DNA of 64,000 bases from Exiguobacterium aestuarii (GTDB lineage Bacteria; Bacillota; Bacilli; Exiguobacteriales; Exiguobacteriaceae). The notes beneath the pieces were generated by a model. That model was given only the letters and a program-made list of their open reading frames with translations. It had not been told where the DNA came from and did no database searches. Positions within the stretch are counted from its first letter, which is position 1. Every line of letters starts with the position of its first letter. This document shows positions 1 through 8,317 of the stretch, in pieces. The stretch lies in contig NZ_JAIVAC010000001.1 in NCBI RefSeq assembly GCF_020171655.1, positions 1,736,001 to 1,800,000 of the forward strand. Direction: 5' to 3'. The translations under genes and the position numbers were made by a program.

Positions 1-753
1 CGTCACAAGCGAGATGAGAGGCGTGACGAAGTTTTTGACACTTTCATGAATACGTTGGTTGAAGAACTTTTCGATATAACTCATAATCCAGATGGCTAAA
101 ATGATTGGAATGACCGTTGATGTATATGACATCATCATGACCGGAACTCCAAAGAAGTCTGTCGGGACCGCCTCATTTTTCAACTGGATGATGGACGGAT
201 AGATCAATGCGCCCGCAACCGTCATGGCAACAAACTGGTTCGCACCGAACTTCCTTGCTGATGTAACCGCTAACAAAACAGGCAAGAAGTAAAATAAGCT
301 GTCCGCTGTTGCGTTCAAGATAATATATGTCGTTTCATCCGTCGCGAGCCAGCCCGCGTTCGTCGCGATCGCCAACAATCCTTTCAAGATCCCCGCCCCT
401 GCCATGACGCCAAGAAGTGGTGTGAAGATACTTGAGATAATATCGATGGCACGACCGAAAATGTTTCCTTTTTCTCCGTCTGACGAGTCGTCAGTCGGTC
501 GGTCAATCAAGTTCGTCTGCTTCCCGATTGCCTGATACACTTCCGAGACGTTGTTGCCGATGACGACTTGGAATTGACCTCCACTCTCTTTCACGGTGAT
601 GACGCCGTCTAGACGTTCCATGTTTGCTTTATTGGCTTTTGACTTGTCTTTTAGCACGAAGCGTAAACGGGTCGCGCAATGGACAAGTGATTTGACGTTG
701 GACTCCCCACCCACTTGCTGGATGATTTCTTTCGCGAGTTGATCGTATTTCAT
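1..753 (-). CDS. bglP: Beta-glucoside PTS permease EIIBC(A), 3' end off window
   Basis: Imports and phosphorylates beta-glucosides (aryl-beta-glucosides, cellobiose-type sugars) with phosphate from HPr and EI. The 251 visible codons begin with an EIIB domain holding the phosphorylated cysteine in VHCATRLRF (Cys26), followed by the first hydrophobic stretches of the EIIC membrane domain. The protein runs off the left edge, so whether an EIIA domain is attached cannot be seen. The ATG at 753 follows a GGAGGTG ribosome site. It lies directly downstream of the LicT-type antiterminator gene on the same strand and behind an RNA antiterminator/terminator, the classical arrangement for substrate-induced expression. 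Family assignment is firm; the exact sugar is not. Confidence 0.88.
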   Translation of the reverse strand, partial: MKYDQLAKEIIQQVGGESNVKSLVHCATRLRFVLKDKSKANKANMERLDGVITVKESGGQFQVVIGNNVSEVYQAIGKQTNLIDRPTDDSSDGEKGNIFGRAIDIISSIFTPLLGVMAGAGILKGLLAIATNAGWLATDETTYIILNATADSLFYFLPVLLAVTSARKFGANQFVAMTVAGALIYPSIIQLKNEAVPTDFFGVPVMMMSYTSTVIPIILAIWIMSYIEKFFNQRIHESVKNFVTPLISLVT

Positions 754-778
754 ATGGCACCTCCATTTTGTTTGAAAA

Positions 779-869
779 CGAAAAGAAACCCAGACGAAAA
801 CGAGGAACGTGGCTCATGAATACACGTATCGTTTCATCTAGGTTTCGCCTGCATGACCAGTGACAATCC
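779..869 (-). promoter_or_regulatory. RAT antiterminator and overlapping terminator before bglP
   Basis: On the minus strand a sequence beginning GGATTGTCACTGG and containing GCAGGCGAAACC (869 to 841) matches the ribonucleic antiterminator bound by LicT/SacY/BglG proteins. Its 3' half overlaps a terminator hairpin whose arms are GAAACC-AGA-GAAA and TTTC-TCT-GGTTTC (about 845 to 783), followed by a T-rich tract. LicT bound to the RAT should prevent the hairpin and let transcription continue into bglP. Confidence 0.88.
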
Positions 870-924
870 TAATGAATATTCATTTGATAACCATATAATA
901 ACTATATAATCAATTAAATGTCAA

Positions 925-1764
925 TCAATATTTTTGATCTTTAATTAATCGAGTGAGATGGACGGTCAAATAAAGCTTTTCTTCATCCGTCAATGTATAT
1001 TCATACTTCTTGCGAATGAACGTAGATACTTTTTCCGTGCACGCATAGGCCATCGGATATTGTGTTTTGACCAAGTCAAAAAGCGGTCCCTCTTCTCCCC
1101 CGTATTCCGTTTGTGTCACAAGACGCTGTGCAAAAAATTTAAGATGCGTCACAAAACGGTGATACGTCAAAGATGACTCATCCCACTCTAGAGAGAAATG
1201 ATACTTCACGAGATTGAGAATTTCTTGAATGACTTTCGTCATCGCCACGATGTTCGGCATTTCCTCATTCAATTCCGCGTTGACGATATGTAAGGCAATA
1301 TAAGCTGCCTCATCCTCCGGTAACGTGATCTTCAGTTTAGACTCCATCAGTTCTAGCGCTTGCAAGCCGACCCCAAACTCCTCCCCGTACAGGCGTTTGA
1401 TTTCCCAAAGCAAGGCATTTTTGATGTCGAGCCCTTTCTCATGACGTTCGATGGCAAACTGTAAATGATCGGCAAGCGACACATATAGCAGTTCATTCAG
1501 CTTTTTCCCGAGCGTCAACTTCGCCAAATTAATGATATCGTCTGTCAATGTAATCACTTCTACTGGAATTTCTTCTAACAACAATTTGAATCGTTCATGG
1601 TTCCCTGCATCATCCAAGTAAAAAACCTTATCGACCTGTGATTCCGAAATGTGTTCTCCCGAACTACGCTTAAATCCAATTCCTTTTCCCATGACGACTC
1701 GCTCTCGTCCAGCCTCATCATATACACTGATCACATTGTTGTTAAAAATTTGATGAATAATCAT
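925..1764 (-). CDS. licT: LicT/BglG-family transcription antiterminator
   Basis: RNA-binding antiterminator that stabilises RAT hairpins when beta-glucosides are present. The 279 residues have the expected layout: CAT RNA-binding domain (about 1-55, starting MIIHQIFNNNV), PRD1 (about 65-170) and PRD2 (about 172-277). The four regulatory histidines fall at 100, 159, 207 and 269, the positions phosphorylated by EII and HPr in Bacillus LicT. A GAAAGGAGG site precedes the ATG. The gene has its own RAT/terminator upstream as well as the one before bglP, so it probably amplifies its own synthesis, and a cre overlaps the promoter. It could act on additional unlinked bgl genes. Confidence 0.93.
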   Translation of the reverse strand: MIIHQIFNNNVISVYDEAGRERVVMGKGIGFKRSSGEHISESQVDKVFYLDDAGNHERFKLLLEEIPVEVITLTDDIINLAKLTLGKKLNELLYVSLADHLQFAIERHEKGLDIKNALLWEIKRLYGEEFGVGLQALELMESKLKITLPEDEAAYIALHIVNAELNEEMPNIVAMTKVIQEILNLVKYHFSLEWDESSLTYHRFVTHLKFFAQRLVTQTEYGGEEGPLFDLVKTQYPMAYACTEKVSTFIRKKYEYTLTDEEKLYLTVHLTRLIKDQKY

Positions 1765-1790
1765 GGTTGTCCTCCTTTCAGACCCATAAA

Positions 1791-1872
1791 AATAGAAAAA
1801 CCCAAATCAAAAGACACGTTCCACACGTGTAACCTTTGATTTGGGTTTCGCCTGCATGACCAGTGACAATCC
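1791..1872 (-). promoter_or_regulatory. RAT antiterminator and overlapping terminator before licT
   Basis: The minus strand reads GGATTGTCACTGG, then GCAGGCGAAACCC (1872 to 1843), nearly identical to the RAT before bglP. It overlaps a strong terminator: arms AACCCAAATCAAA and TTTGATTTGGGTT (about 1847 to 1799) followed by a T-rich run to 1791. LicT should therefore control read-through into its own gene. Confidence 0.9.
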
Positions 1873-1886
1873 CTATTCCTCTTCTA

Positions 1887-1915
1887 TATTAAACGATTTA
1901 TGTATACGGTTACAA
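1887..1915 (-). promoter_or_regulatory. licT-bglP promoter with overlapping cre site
   Basis: On the minus strand, TTGTAA (1915-1910) and TTAATA (1892-1887) are separated by 17 bases, so transcription would begin about 8 bases before the RAT. TGTAACCGTATACA (1914-1901) matches the CcpA cre consensus TGWAANCGNTNWCA at all but one position and covers the -35. Glucose repression through CcpA is inferred. Confidence 0.7.
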
Positions 1916-1935
1916 GAGTGTTTTTTCATATTCAA

Positions 1936-1978
1936 TCAAAAAGGAGTCACGTCCCATTTTCACACGACGTAACTCCTG
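1936..1978 (-). terminator. Terminator of the siderophore importer operon
   Basis: Minus-strand hairpin with arms AGGAGTTACGTC and GACGTGACTCCT, followed by TTTTTG, immediately after the stop of the ATPase gene. Confidence 0.82.
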
Positions 1979-1990
1979 TTCATTCTCGCC

Positions 1991-2827
1991 TTATACCAAC
2001 TCGAGTTGCGCAACAGGCGCCTCTTCCGTTTCTGTCTGCACGTGATGGCGACCAATCGGAATGACGGACGGTGAACCGGATACAGGGTCACACATGACCG
2101 AACAGCGAAGGTTGAAGACCCGATGGATCAAATCACACGTGATGACGTCCGACGGCTTCCCTTCCGCAATCAACTTCCCTTTATCGAGTGCGAAAATATA
2201 GTCCGCATAACGCGCTGACAAGTTGATATCGTGAAGCACCATGACAATCGTCGTCCCGTACTTTCGGTTCAAGTCCGTCAACAAGTCGAGAATCTCGACT
2301 TGATACGTGATATCGAGATACGTTGTCGGTTCATCTAAAAAGAGGACGTCCGTCTGTTGAGCCAGTGCCATCGCAATCCAGACGCGTTGACGCTGTCCGC
2401 CTGACAACTCGTCAATCGGACGATCCGCAAACTCCGTGATGTTCATCATCTCCATCGCCTCGGCGACGGCCTCGTAATCGGCTTTCGTCCATCCCTTCAA
2501 GAACGATTGATGCGGATAACGACCGCGACCGACGAGATCGGCGACCGTGATCCCTTCCGGTACGACCGGGGACTGTGGCAACATCCCGAGGACACGTGCG
2601 AGCTTTTTCGGTGCCATCTTCGAGATCGGCTTGTCGTAAAGCGTCACTTGACCAGCACTCGGCTTGATGAGGCGTGCCATCGTCTTCAGTAGCGTCGACT
2701 TCCCGCAACCGTTCGCACCGATGATGATGCTGATCTGGTTGCTCGGAATTTCAAGACTGATATCGTTCAAAATCATCTTGTCCTCGTATCCTGAGGTGAG
2801 ATGTTCCACTTTCATAATGGATGCCAT
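1991..2827 (-). CDS. Iron-siderophore ABC transporter ATPase (FecE/FhuC type)
   Basis: Cytoplasmic ATPase that powers ferric-siderophore import. Walker A GANGCGKST is at residues 37-45, the signature LSGGQRQRVW lies mid-protein, and Walker B VLFLDEP with the switch His (VMVLHD) follows. The length of 278 aa is usual for the family. The ATG abuts the TAA of the preceding permease gene, so translation is probably coupled. It is the last gene of a four-gene operon (binding protein, two permeases, ATPase) behind a Fur box. The substrate (hydroxamate or catecholate) cannot be told from the sequence. B. subtilis YusV serves several such permeases and is a comparable protein. Confidence 0.92.
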   Translation of the reverse strand: MASIMKVEHLTSGYEDKMILNDISLEIPSNQISIIIGANGCGKSTLLKTMARLIKPSAGQVTLYDKPISKMAPKKLARVLGMLPQSPVVPEGITVADLVGRGRYPHQSFLKGWTKADYEAVAEAMEMMNITEFADRPIDELSGGQRQRVWIAMALAQQTDVLFLDEPTTYLDITYQVEILDLLTDLNRKYGTTIVMVLHDINLSARYADYIFALDKGKLIAEGKPSDVITCDLIHRVFNLRCSVMCDPVSGSPSVIPIGRHHVQTETEEAPVAQLELV

Positions 2828-3859
2828 TTAGAAGTCCCCTTTCTGGTTCATCCGAATCAACAAGTATAAGAGATAAGGCGCGCCGATGATGCCGGTGATG
2901 ACACCGACCGGATAGCGTGCCGTGAAGGCGAATTGTCCGACGAGGTCGGCCGCGAGCACTAAGATGATGCCGACAAGCGCTGCCGGCAAGATCCCGGCGT
3001 GGCTCGTCCCGACGAGCCGTTTGGCGATTGGTCCTGCCAAAAAGGCGATAAAGGCGATCGGTCCTGTCGTCGCTGTCGCGAGAGCGAGCATGAACACCGC
3101 CGCAACGATGAGAAGCAATCGGGTTTGGTTCGTATTGATTCCTAGCCCTGTCGCCGCCATTTCACCGAGCTCGAGCATCTCGAGCTGACGGGTGAGTAAC
3201 AATACAATCGGTAAACAGATGAGTACCGTGATGATTAAAGGCGGCAACTCCTCTAGCTTCGCCCCATTCAAGCTTCCTGTCAACCACCGCATCGCCATCG
3301 CGACATCGTTTTGTCGGCTGATGAGCAGTAAATAGTTGATGACAGCTGTCAGCATCGCTTGAATCCCAATCCCAACCAAGACGAGACGACCAATGGAGAA
3401 CGCGGCACCTTTGGATAGGAAATAGATGACGAGCACGGTGACGAGTCCTCCGATAATCGAGGCAATCGAGATGACCGCTTCGCTCGACTGGAGAACGACG
3501 ATACAGAAGACGGCAGCCGCACTCGAACCGGTCGTAATCCCGATGACATTCGGATTAGCGAGCGGGTTACGGAGCATCGTCTGGAAAATCGTTCCCGCGG
3601 CACCAAACGCCGCCCCGGCGAAGACACCGGCGAGCATGCGTGGTAAACGAAGGACCTCTACGGCGAACGTTGCCCCTTTCACATCTTCTCCGAGCAAGAC
3701 GCGGATGACATCCTGAACGGGATAAATCGTATTGCCTAGCATAAGCATCAAGCCGCTCAATGTGAGCGCGATGACGGTCAAGAGAAGCGTCATCCCGACG
3801 TAGCGACGACGGCGCTTCATGCGTCCTTGTCTGATTTGTTCAATCGCTGGTTGCATCAT
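2828..3859 (-). CDS. FecCD-family siderophore permease (second subunit)
   Basis: Inner-membrane permease of the FecD/BtuC family, 343 aa, with about ten hydrophobic segments. It carries the family motifs near LRLPRMLAGVFAGAAFG (gate helix start) and GPIAFIAFLAGPIAKRLVG, the coupling loop to the ATPase. The start overlaps the previous gene's end by four bases (ATGA), typical of equimolar heterodimeric permeases. It pairs with the product of 3856-4881. It resembles YfhA-type subunits in layout, but the siderophore transported is not determined. Confidence 0.92.
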   Translation of the reverse strand: MMQPAIEQIRQGRMKRRRRYVGMTLLLTVIALTLSGLMLMLGNTIYPVQDVIRVLLGEDVKGATFAVEVLRLPRMLAGVFAGAAFGAAGTIFQTMLRNPLANPNVIGITTGSSAAAVFCIVVLQSSEAVISIASIIGGLVTVLVIYFLSKGAAFSIGRLVLVGIGIQAMLTAVINYLLLISRQNDVAMAMRWLTGSLNGAKLEELPPLIITVLICLPIVLLLTRQLEMLELGEMAATGLGINTNQTRLLLIVAAVFMLALATATTGPIAFIAFLAGPIAKRLVGTSHAGILPAALVGIILVLAADLVGQFAFTARYPVGVITGIIGAPYLLYLLIRMNQKGDF

Positions 3860-4881
3860 AATCCTCGTACTTTCACTTTCATCGTCAATAGAATCAAGAT
3901 CGGGGCCCCGATAAACGCCGTCACAATCCCAACCTCAAGCTCTCCCGGACTACCAAGCAAACGTCCGATGACGTCCGAGAAGGTCAGAATGATGGCACCG
4001 GCTAGGGCAGACATCGGCATGAGATAACGCTGGTCTGGACCGAGCACGAGCCGAATCAAGTGCGGGGCGAGTAAACCGATGAAGCCGATCGGGCCGGCAA
4101 GCGCCGTCGCCGCCCCGCATAGAATGACGCCTGCGAACGAGGCGGTCAGCTTCAACGTACCCGTTCGAACCCCAAGACTCTTGGCCATCTCTTCCCCGAG
4201 TGCGAGTGCGTTCAAGGAAGGTGCGGTCACGACTGCAATCACGAGACCAATCAATAAGAACGGTAAAAACGTATAGATGGAATCGACATTCCCCGCGCCG
4301 ACGCTCCCGACTTGCCAGAAGCGGAACTGATCCATGACGTTTGACCGCGGGATCATGAGGGCCATGACGAGGGATGACAACGCCGCACTCGTCGCTGCTC
4401 CCGCCAAGACGAGTTTGAGCGGGGTCGCCCCACCTCGACCGAGCGAGCCGATGCCAAAGACAAAGATGGCCGTCAACAACGCCCCGACGAGCGCGAACCA
4501 GATGAACGCACTCGCTGTCGAGATATTGAAAAACGCGATTCCGATGACGACAGCGAGCGCTGCTCCCGTGTTGACCCCGAGAATACTCGGGTCGGCGATT
4601 GGGTTACGCGTCACCGACTGCATGAGTGCCCCCGCCACACCGAGCGCTGCCCCGCACATGAAACTGAAGATCGTCCGGATGACCCGCTCCCGGACGATGT
4701 CCGCTTCATACGACTGAACAGCCGGGCGGAATAAACCGTCCAGCAGTTCATTCCACCCGACTGTCCGTGAGCCGAAGGCAAGGGATGCCAGAATACATAT
4801 CACCGTCAGTACGAGCGTCCCGATCAACAGGAGCGGGAAGTGCTTCGGGGTATGCATCTGCTTCACCTGATGTTGCATCAT
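3856..4881 (-). CDS. FecCD-family siderophore permease (first subunit)
   Basis: 341-aa polytopic membrane protein of the FecC/BtuC family, partner of the next gene. It shows IRTIFSFMCGAALGVAGALMQ, the conserved NPIADPSILG stretch, and the coupling loop GPIGFIGLLAPHLIRLVLG. Its start overlaps the binding-protein gene by four bases (ATGA). All four genes lie in one transcription unit read from the Fur-controlled promoter near 6.0 kb. Confidence 0.92.
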   Translation of the reverse strand: MMQHQVKQMHTPKHFPLLLIGTLVLTVICILASLAFGSRTVGWNELLDGLFRPAVQSYEADIVRERVIRTIFSFMCGAALGVAGALMQSVTRNPIADPSILGVNTGAALAVVIGIAFFNISTASAFIWFALVGALLTAIFVFGIGSLGRGGATPLKLVLAGAATSAALSSLVMALMIPRSNVMDQFRFWQVGSVGAGNVDSIYTFLPFLLIGLVIAVVTAPSLNALALGEEMAKSLGVRTGTLKLTASFAGVILCGAATALAGPIGFIGLLAPHLIRLVLGPDQRYLMPMSALAGAIILTFSDVIGRLLGSPGELEVGIVTAFIGAPILILLTMKVKVRGL

Positions 4882-5921
4882 TTTACTTTCGCGAGCGCAT
4901 CCGATACGCGTGAGACGTACTCATCGATCGTATATTCAATCGAGAGCGGCGTCGGTGTACCTGCCGCTGCGAGTGGCGTGTTATCTTCGATCAAGACGAC
5001 CGATCCGCGTTCGATGGCTGGCACTTTACTGTAGAGTGGGTCTGCTTGGAGCGCCTTCAACGTGTCTTCATTTCCGTAAGTGACGAAGATGTCAACGTCG
5101 TTCAAGATGTCAGCATTCTCTTTACTGAGTTCAAGATAGAAGCTATCTGTCTTCTCTGCTTCGTCGACAATGTTTTGTGGATACTCCATCCCGAGTTCTT
5201 CGATGAAGGCACCACGTGGGTCACCCGTCGTATAGATATAGAATTTTGAAAGGTCTTCCGCGCTCATTGAGACGAATGCGGCTTTCTTTCCAGCAATCTC
5301 AGGAACGGCTGTCGCTTTGTCGGTGATCAACTGCTCCGTGTCCTTGATCAATTGTTCGCCTTCTTCACCAAGTCCCATTGCGAGTGAGTCGTAGCGAACC
5401 ATGTCTTGCCATGACGTGACCCACGGTGTTTCTTGGTACGCCACGACCGGCGCGATTTGGCTGAGCGTGTCATAGTCTTCTTGCGTGATCCCTGAGTAGG
5501 CCGCCAAGATGACGTCTGGGTTTGAATCCGCGATTGCTTCAAAGTCTAATCCGTCTGTGTCTTGATAGATGTTCGGGTTCTCTTCCCCGAGTGCTTTCAA
5601 CTTCTCTGCCGTCCATGGAAGCATACCGCTGTCGTCTTGGACACCGTAGTTCGCAGCCGAGAATCCGACCGGTACGACGTCGAGCGCAAGTGCGACGTCA
5701 TGGTTCCCCCATGAGATCGTTGCGACACGTTCTGGTTTCTCTTCGATGACCGTTTCACCGAATGCGTGCTCGATTGTGATCGGGTAACCTTCTGCCGATT
5801 CTTCTGTCCCTTCATTCGTGGAAGCGTTCTCAGCTTCTTCCGAACCACAACCGGCTAAGATGAGTGCGAATGCCGACACAAAGATGAACATATGTAACCA
5901 TTTCTTGAATGTGTTGTTCAC
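4878..5921 (-). CDS. Iron-siderophore substrate-binding lipoprotein
   Basis: Extracytoplasmic receptor that captures ferric siderophore and hands it to the permease pair. The 347-aa precursor begins with a lipoprotein signal ending in a lipobox (LILAGC, cysteine near residue 25) and an acidic linker. A FepB/FhuD-type PBP2 fold follows (PERVATISWGNHD; DPRGAFIEELG). The start is GTG at 5921, placed by an AAAGGAGAAA site; no better ATG lies nearby. It is the first gene of the operon, with a perfect Fur box about 45 bases upstream, so iron starvation should induce it. Confidence 0.9.
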   Translation of the reverse strand: MNNTFKKWLHMFIFVSAFALILAGCGSEEAENASTNEGTEESAEGYPITIEHAFGETVIEEKPERVATISWGNHDVALALDVVPVGFSAANYGVQDDSGMLPWTAEKLKALGEENPNIYQDTDGLDFEAIADSNPDVILAAYSGITQEDYDTLSQIAPVVAYQETPWVTSWQDMVRYDSLAMGLGEEGEQLIKDTEQLITDKATAVPEIAGKKAAFVSMSAEDLSKFYIYTTGDPRGAFIEELGMEYPQNIVDEAEKTDSFYLELSKENADILNDVDIFVTYGNEDTLKALQADPLYSKVPAIERGSVVLIEDNTPLAAAGTPTPLSIEYTIDEYVSRVSDALAKVK

Positions 5922-5964
5922 GTGGTTTTTCTCCTTTTCGAACTTCTCTGTATTTTGTCGATAC

Positions 5965-6014
5965 TGATAATCATTATCAGTTATGAGTATAGACCTGCTC
6001 CTAAGTCATGTCAA
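5965..6014 (-). promoter_or_regulatory. Fur-controlled promoter of the siderophore operon
   Basis: On the minus strand TTGACA (6014-6009) and TATACT (5991-5986) are 17 bases apart, a near-perfect sigma-A promoter. A perfect 7-1-7 Fur box, TGATAATGATTATCA (5979-5965), covers the expected start site. Iron-bound Fur would block initiation. Confidence 0.92.
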
Positions 6015-6035
6015 CCGCTATTCGGCAAAGAAATA

Positions 6036-6064
6036 TGAAAAAACCTGCCGTTTTAGGACAGGTT
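6036..6064 (-). terminator. Terminator after the PaiB-like gene
   Basis: Minus-strand arms AACCTGTCC and GGCAGGTT followed by TTTTTTC, directly after the stop at 6067. Confidence 0.8.
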
Positions 6065-6066
6065 GC

Positions 6067-6660
6067 TTACGACTTTCGATGCCGTCGCATGACGTCTGCG
6101 ATCGGTTTATCTTGTTTTTCAAGCTCGGATACGATTCGTTCATGATCCGTGTCGCTTCGGTTTTGACTTAACTTGAACGTCGCCTGGATGTCAGTGATGT
6201 CAATCCGAAACCCGACGACGCCCTGCATCTGTCGCTTCACCGGTTCCGATAACGTTTCCCAACGCACCGCATGCTCACGCTCCCCTTCGTGCTCACTTAA
6301 TAATTCTGCAAGTTCCTCAACTAATTCTTCCTCGTTGAGAATCGTTGCACGTCCATATACATGTACGGCTTGATAGTTCCATGTTGAGACGTCTTCATGA
6401 CCGTACCATGACGCCGATACGTAGGCGTCTGGTCCTTGGAAGATGACGAGAACGGTTTGATCTTCAATTGTTCGCCACTGCGGATTCGCTTTCGCAATAT
6501 GTGTCGTCAGTTGTCCATTTGCCTCATTGAATCGTAACGGGACGTGCGTCGCAATCGGCTTGTCTCCGTCATGCGTCACGATCGTACCAAACGGATGGGC
6601 ATGCAAAAAAGCAAAGATGTCAGCTTCGTCTTTCACAGAATAACGGCTTTGGATATACAT
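6067..6660 (-). CDS. paiB: FMN-binding PaiB-family protein
   Basis: 197-aa protein of the PaiB/FMN-binding negative regulator family, a split-barrel flavin-reductase-like fold found as dimers. Recognisable parts are the N-terminal MYIQSRYSV, the flavin-contact stretch HPFGTIVTHDG, VLVIFQGPDAYVSASWY, and the C-terminal GVVGFRIDI. I place the start at ATG 6660 behind GAAAGGGGG. A longer in-frame extension would run back across the divergent gene and lacks a ribosome site. B. subtilis PaiB is linked to protease and sporulation repression, but the biochemical role of the family is unsettled. It stands alone here with its own terminator. Confidence 0.85.
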   Translation of the reverse strand: MYIQSRYSVKDEADIFAFLHAHPFGTIVTHDGDKPIATHVPLRFNEANGQLTTHIAKANPQWRTIEDQTVLVIFQGPDAYVSASWYGHEDVSTWNYQAVHVYGRATILNEEELVEELAELLSEHEGEREHAVRWETLSEPVKRQMQGVVGFRIDITDIQATFKLSQNRSDTDHERIVSELEKQDKPIADVMRRHRKS

Positions 6661-6730
6661 GTCGAACCCCCTTTCCCCTATTATATTCTGAACAAGACGG
6701 GTATAACGACACAGAAGGAGGAATGTTTTT

Positions 6731-7396
6731 ATGAAACCAACCATCAAAGCAATCGTCTTTGACGTATATGGCACCTTATTCGACGTCCATTCGGTGAAGG
6801 ACGCCTGTGAACAAGAGTTCCCTGAGAAAGGGGCAGCCATCAGCCAAGTATGGCGGACGAAACAACTCGAGTATTTCTTTTGGCGCCACATGATGGGACG
6901 CTACGAAGACTTCGAGTCGGTGACTCGGGACGCACTCCATTACGCTTTAGCCGTCCATGACGCAACATCAACGGAGGACATCGAACAACGTCTGATTGAA
7001 TCGTATGCGCACCTGACCCCGTATGAGGAGGTCGAATCAGTCCTGAAAGAGCTGCATGACGTGAAGACCGTCATCCTCTCGAACGGGACGGACGAGATGC
7101 TTGAGGCACTGCTTCACAACGCCGGTCTTGCCGATTATTTCGATGAGGTCGTCAGCGTCGACGGGATCAAACAACCGAAACCAACGCCAGCCGCCTACAT
7201 GCATTGGTTCAAGACGTCCGGTCTTCGTCGTGACGAGGTGCTCTTCTTATCGTCGAACGGATGGGACATCGCCGGGGCGAAAAACTTCGGCTTCCATGCC
7301 GCCTGGATCAATCGGAACGACTTGCCGTTTGAAGCGTTCGATGTGGAACCGGATACGATTTATGAAGGTTTGAACGGGATTTTGGAATGGGTCTAA
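6731..7396 (+). CDS. HAD-family hydrolase, haloacid dehalogenase type II-like
   Basis: 221-aa HAD-superfamily hydrolase most like the L-2-haloacid dehalogenase branch. Motif I is DVYGTLFD with Asp11 as nucleophile. Motif II ILSNGT has Ser117, motif III supplies Lys150 (KQPKPTP), and motif IV is [11 protein letters not shown] with Asp179. The alpha-helical cap lies between residues 15 and 100. A GAAGGAGG site precedes ATG 6731. Proteins of this type annotated as dehalogenases often act as phosphatases, so the substrate is open. It is divergent from the PaiB-like gene. Confidence 0.85.
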   Translation: MKPTIKAIVFDVYGTLFDVHSVKDACEQEFPEKGAAISQVWRTKQLEYFFWRHMMGRYEDFESVTRDALHYALAVHDATSTEDIEQRLIESYAHLTPYEEVESVLKELHDVKTVILSNGTDEMLEALLHNAGLADYFDEVVSVDGIKQPKPTPAAYMHWFKTSGLRRDEVLFLSSNGWDIAGAKNFGFHAAWINRNDLPFEAFDVEPDTIYEGLNGILEWV

Positions 7397-7454
7397 CCTG
7401 CTTCGGTCGAAATATGAGAAAATAGAGAAAATAGGACCGAAACGAGGGAGAAAG

Positions 7455-7811
7455 ATGGCACATCGTATTTACACGACGAGCTTTGCGAGCGTCTATCCGC
7501 TCTACGTCGCCAAAGCCGAACGAAAAGGACGGACGAAAGAAGAGGTCGACACGATCATTGAGTGGTTGACGGGATATGATGAGACCGGACTCGAACGTCA
7601 AATTGAGGATCAGGTTGATTTTGACACATTCTTCGCTTCAGCACCTCGCCTGAATGAAGATCGCGCCCTCATCAAAGGCGTCGTCTGTGGCGTACGTGTC
7701 GAGAACGTCGAAGAGCCGCTCATGCGCGAGATTCGCTACTTGGACAAACTCATCGATGAGTTGGCGAAGGGCAAGAAAATGGAGAAGATTCTACGGGGAG
7801 GCGAATTATGA
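7455..7811 (+). CDS. DUF2200 family protein
   Basis: 118-aa soluble protein beginning [17 protein letters not shown], which I recognise as the DUF2200 family. It contains the conserved region [13 protein letters not shown] and ends in a lysine-rich helix. No function is established for this family. A GAGGGAGAAAG site precedes the ATG. The stop overlaps the start of the next gene (ATGA at 7808), so the two are translationally coupled and probably functionally related, although the partner is also a DUF. Confidence 0.85.
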   Translation: MAHRIYTTSFASVYPLYVAKAERKGRTKEEVDTIIEWLTGYDETGLERQIEDQVDFDTFFASAPRLNEDRALIKGVVCGVRVENVEEPLMREIRYLDKLIDELAKGKKMEKILRGGEL

Positions 7812-8239
7812 TGGACGTGACGACACTCGTGGACGAGGCGCGCCTCGATTCCTTCATCCATCTGATCGAGGTCATCGATGAGCATCTACCAGAAGGGTTT
7901 GAAAAGACGACGGACGGATATGGCGTCCATTACGTCGTCCCGCTCGAGCGATATCCGTCCGGTTATCATGTCACACCGGGGACTCCGCTTCCATTCATCA
8001 GTGTAATCGCGCAAAAGCGCCATGTCGGACTCTATCATATGGGCATTTACGCCGACCCTGAGTTGCTCGCCTGGTTTGAACAAGAGTATGCGAAACGCGT
8101 CCCGACGAAACTCGATATGGGGAAAAGCTGTATTCGCTTCAATAACGTGAAACGGATCCCGTTTGATTTAGTCGGGGAACTCGTCGAGAAGATGACTGTC
8201 GATGAATGGATTCAGCGCTATGAAGGAAACCGAGGCTAA
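7808..8239 (+). CDS. DUF1801 family protein
   Basis: 143-aa protein of the DUF1801 (YdhG-like) fold: an N-terminal helix pair, then [24 protein letters not shown], and the conserved C-terminal KSCIRFNN with [14 protein letters not shown]. Proteins of this family are small alpha/beta domains sometimes linked to iron or stress responses, but none has a firm assigned activity. The GGGGAGG site lies inside the end of the DUF2200 gene. A second ATG at 7811 is an equally plausible start. A terminator overlaps the stop codon. Confidence 0.85.
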   Translation: MMDVTTLVDEARLDSFIHLIEVIDEHLPEGFEKTTDGYGVHYVVPLERYPSGYHVTPGTPLPFISVIAQKRHVGLYHMGIYADPELLAWFEQEYAKRVPTKLDMGKSCIRFNNVKRIPFDLVGELVEKMTVDEWIQRYEGNRG

Positions 8240-8254
8240 CGCTTCGGTTTTTTC
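8228..8254 (+). terminator. Terminator after the DUF2200-DUF1801 pair
   Basis: Arms AACCGAGGC and GCTTCGGTT followed by TTTTTT; the 5' arm contains the last codons of the upstream gene. Confidence 0.8.
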
Positions 8255-8317
8255 GCACATTCGTTTTCTTTTGTGAACCGAGTATACGGTATGCTTAGAA
8301 AAAAGGAGGGACGCCTC

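Noticed and set aside
2412-2708. Long antisense frame inside the siderophore ATPase gene
   Set aside because: Arginine-rich shadow of a well-conserved gene in another frame; no independent start signals.
6661-6891. N-terminal extension of the PaiB-like protein
   Set aside because: It would overlap the start of the divergent HAD gene, has no ribosome site, and the family begins at MYIQSRY.
8273-8317. Longer start for the DedA-like protein at GTG 8273
   Set aside because: No ribosome site before it, while AAAAGGAGGG precisely precedes ATG 8318.
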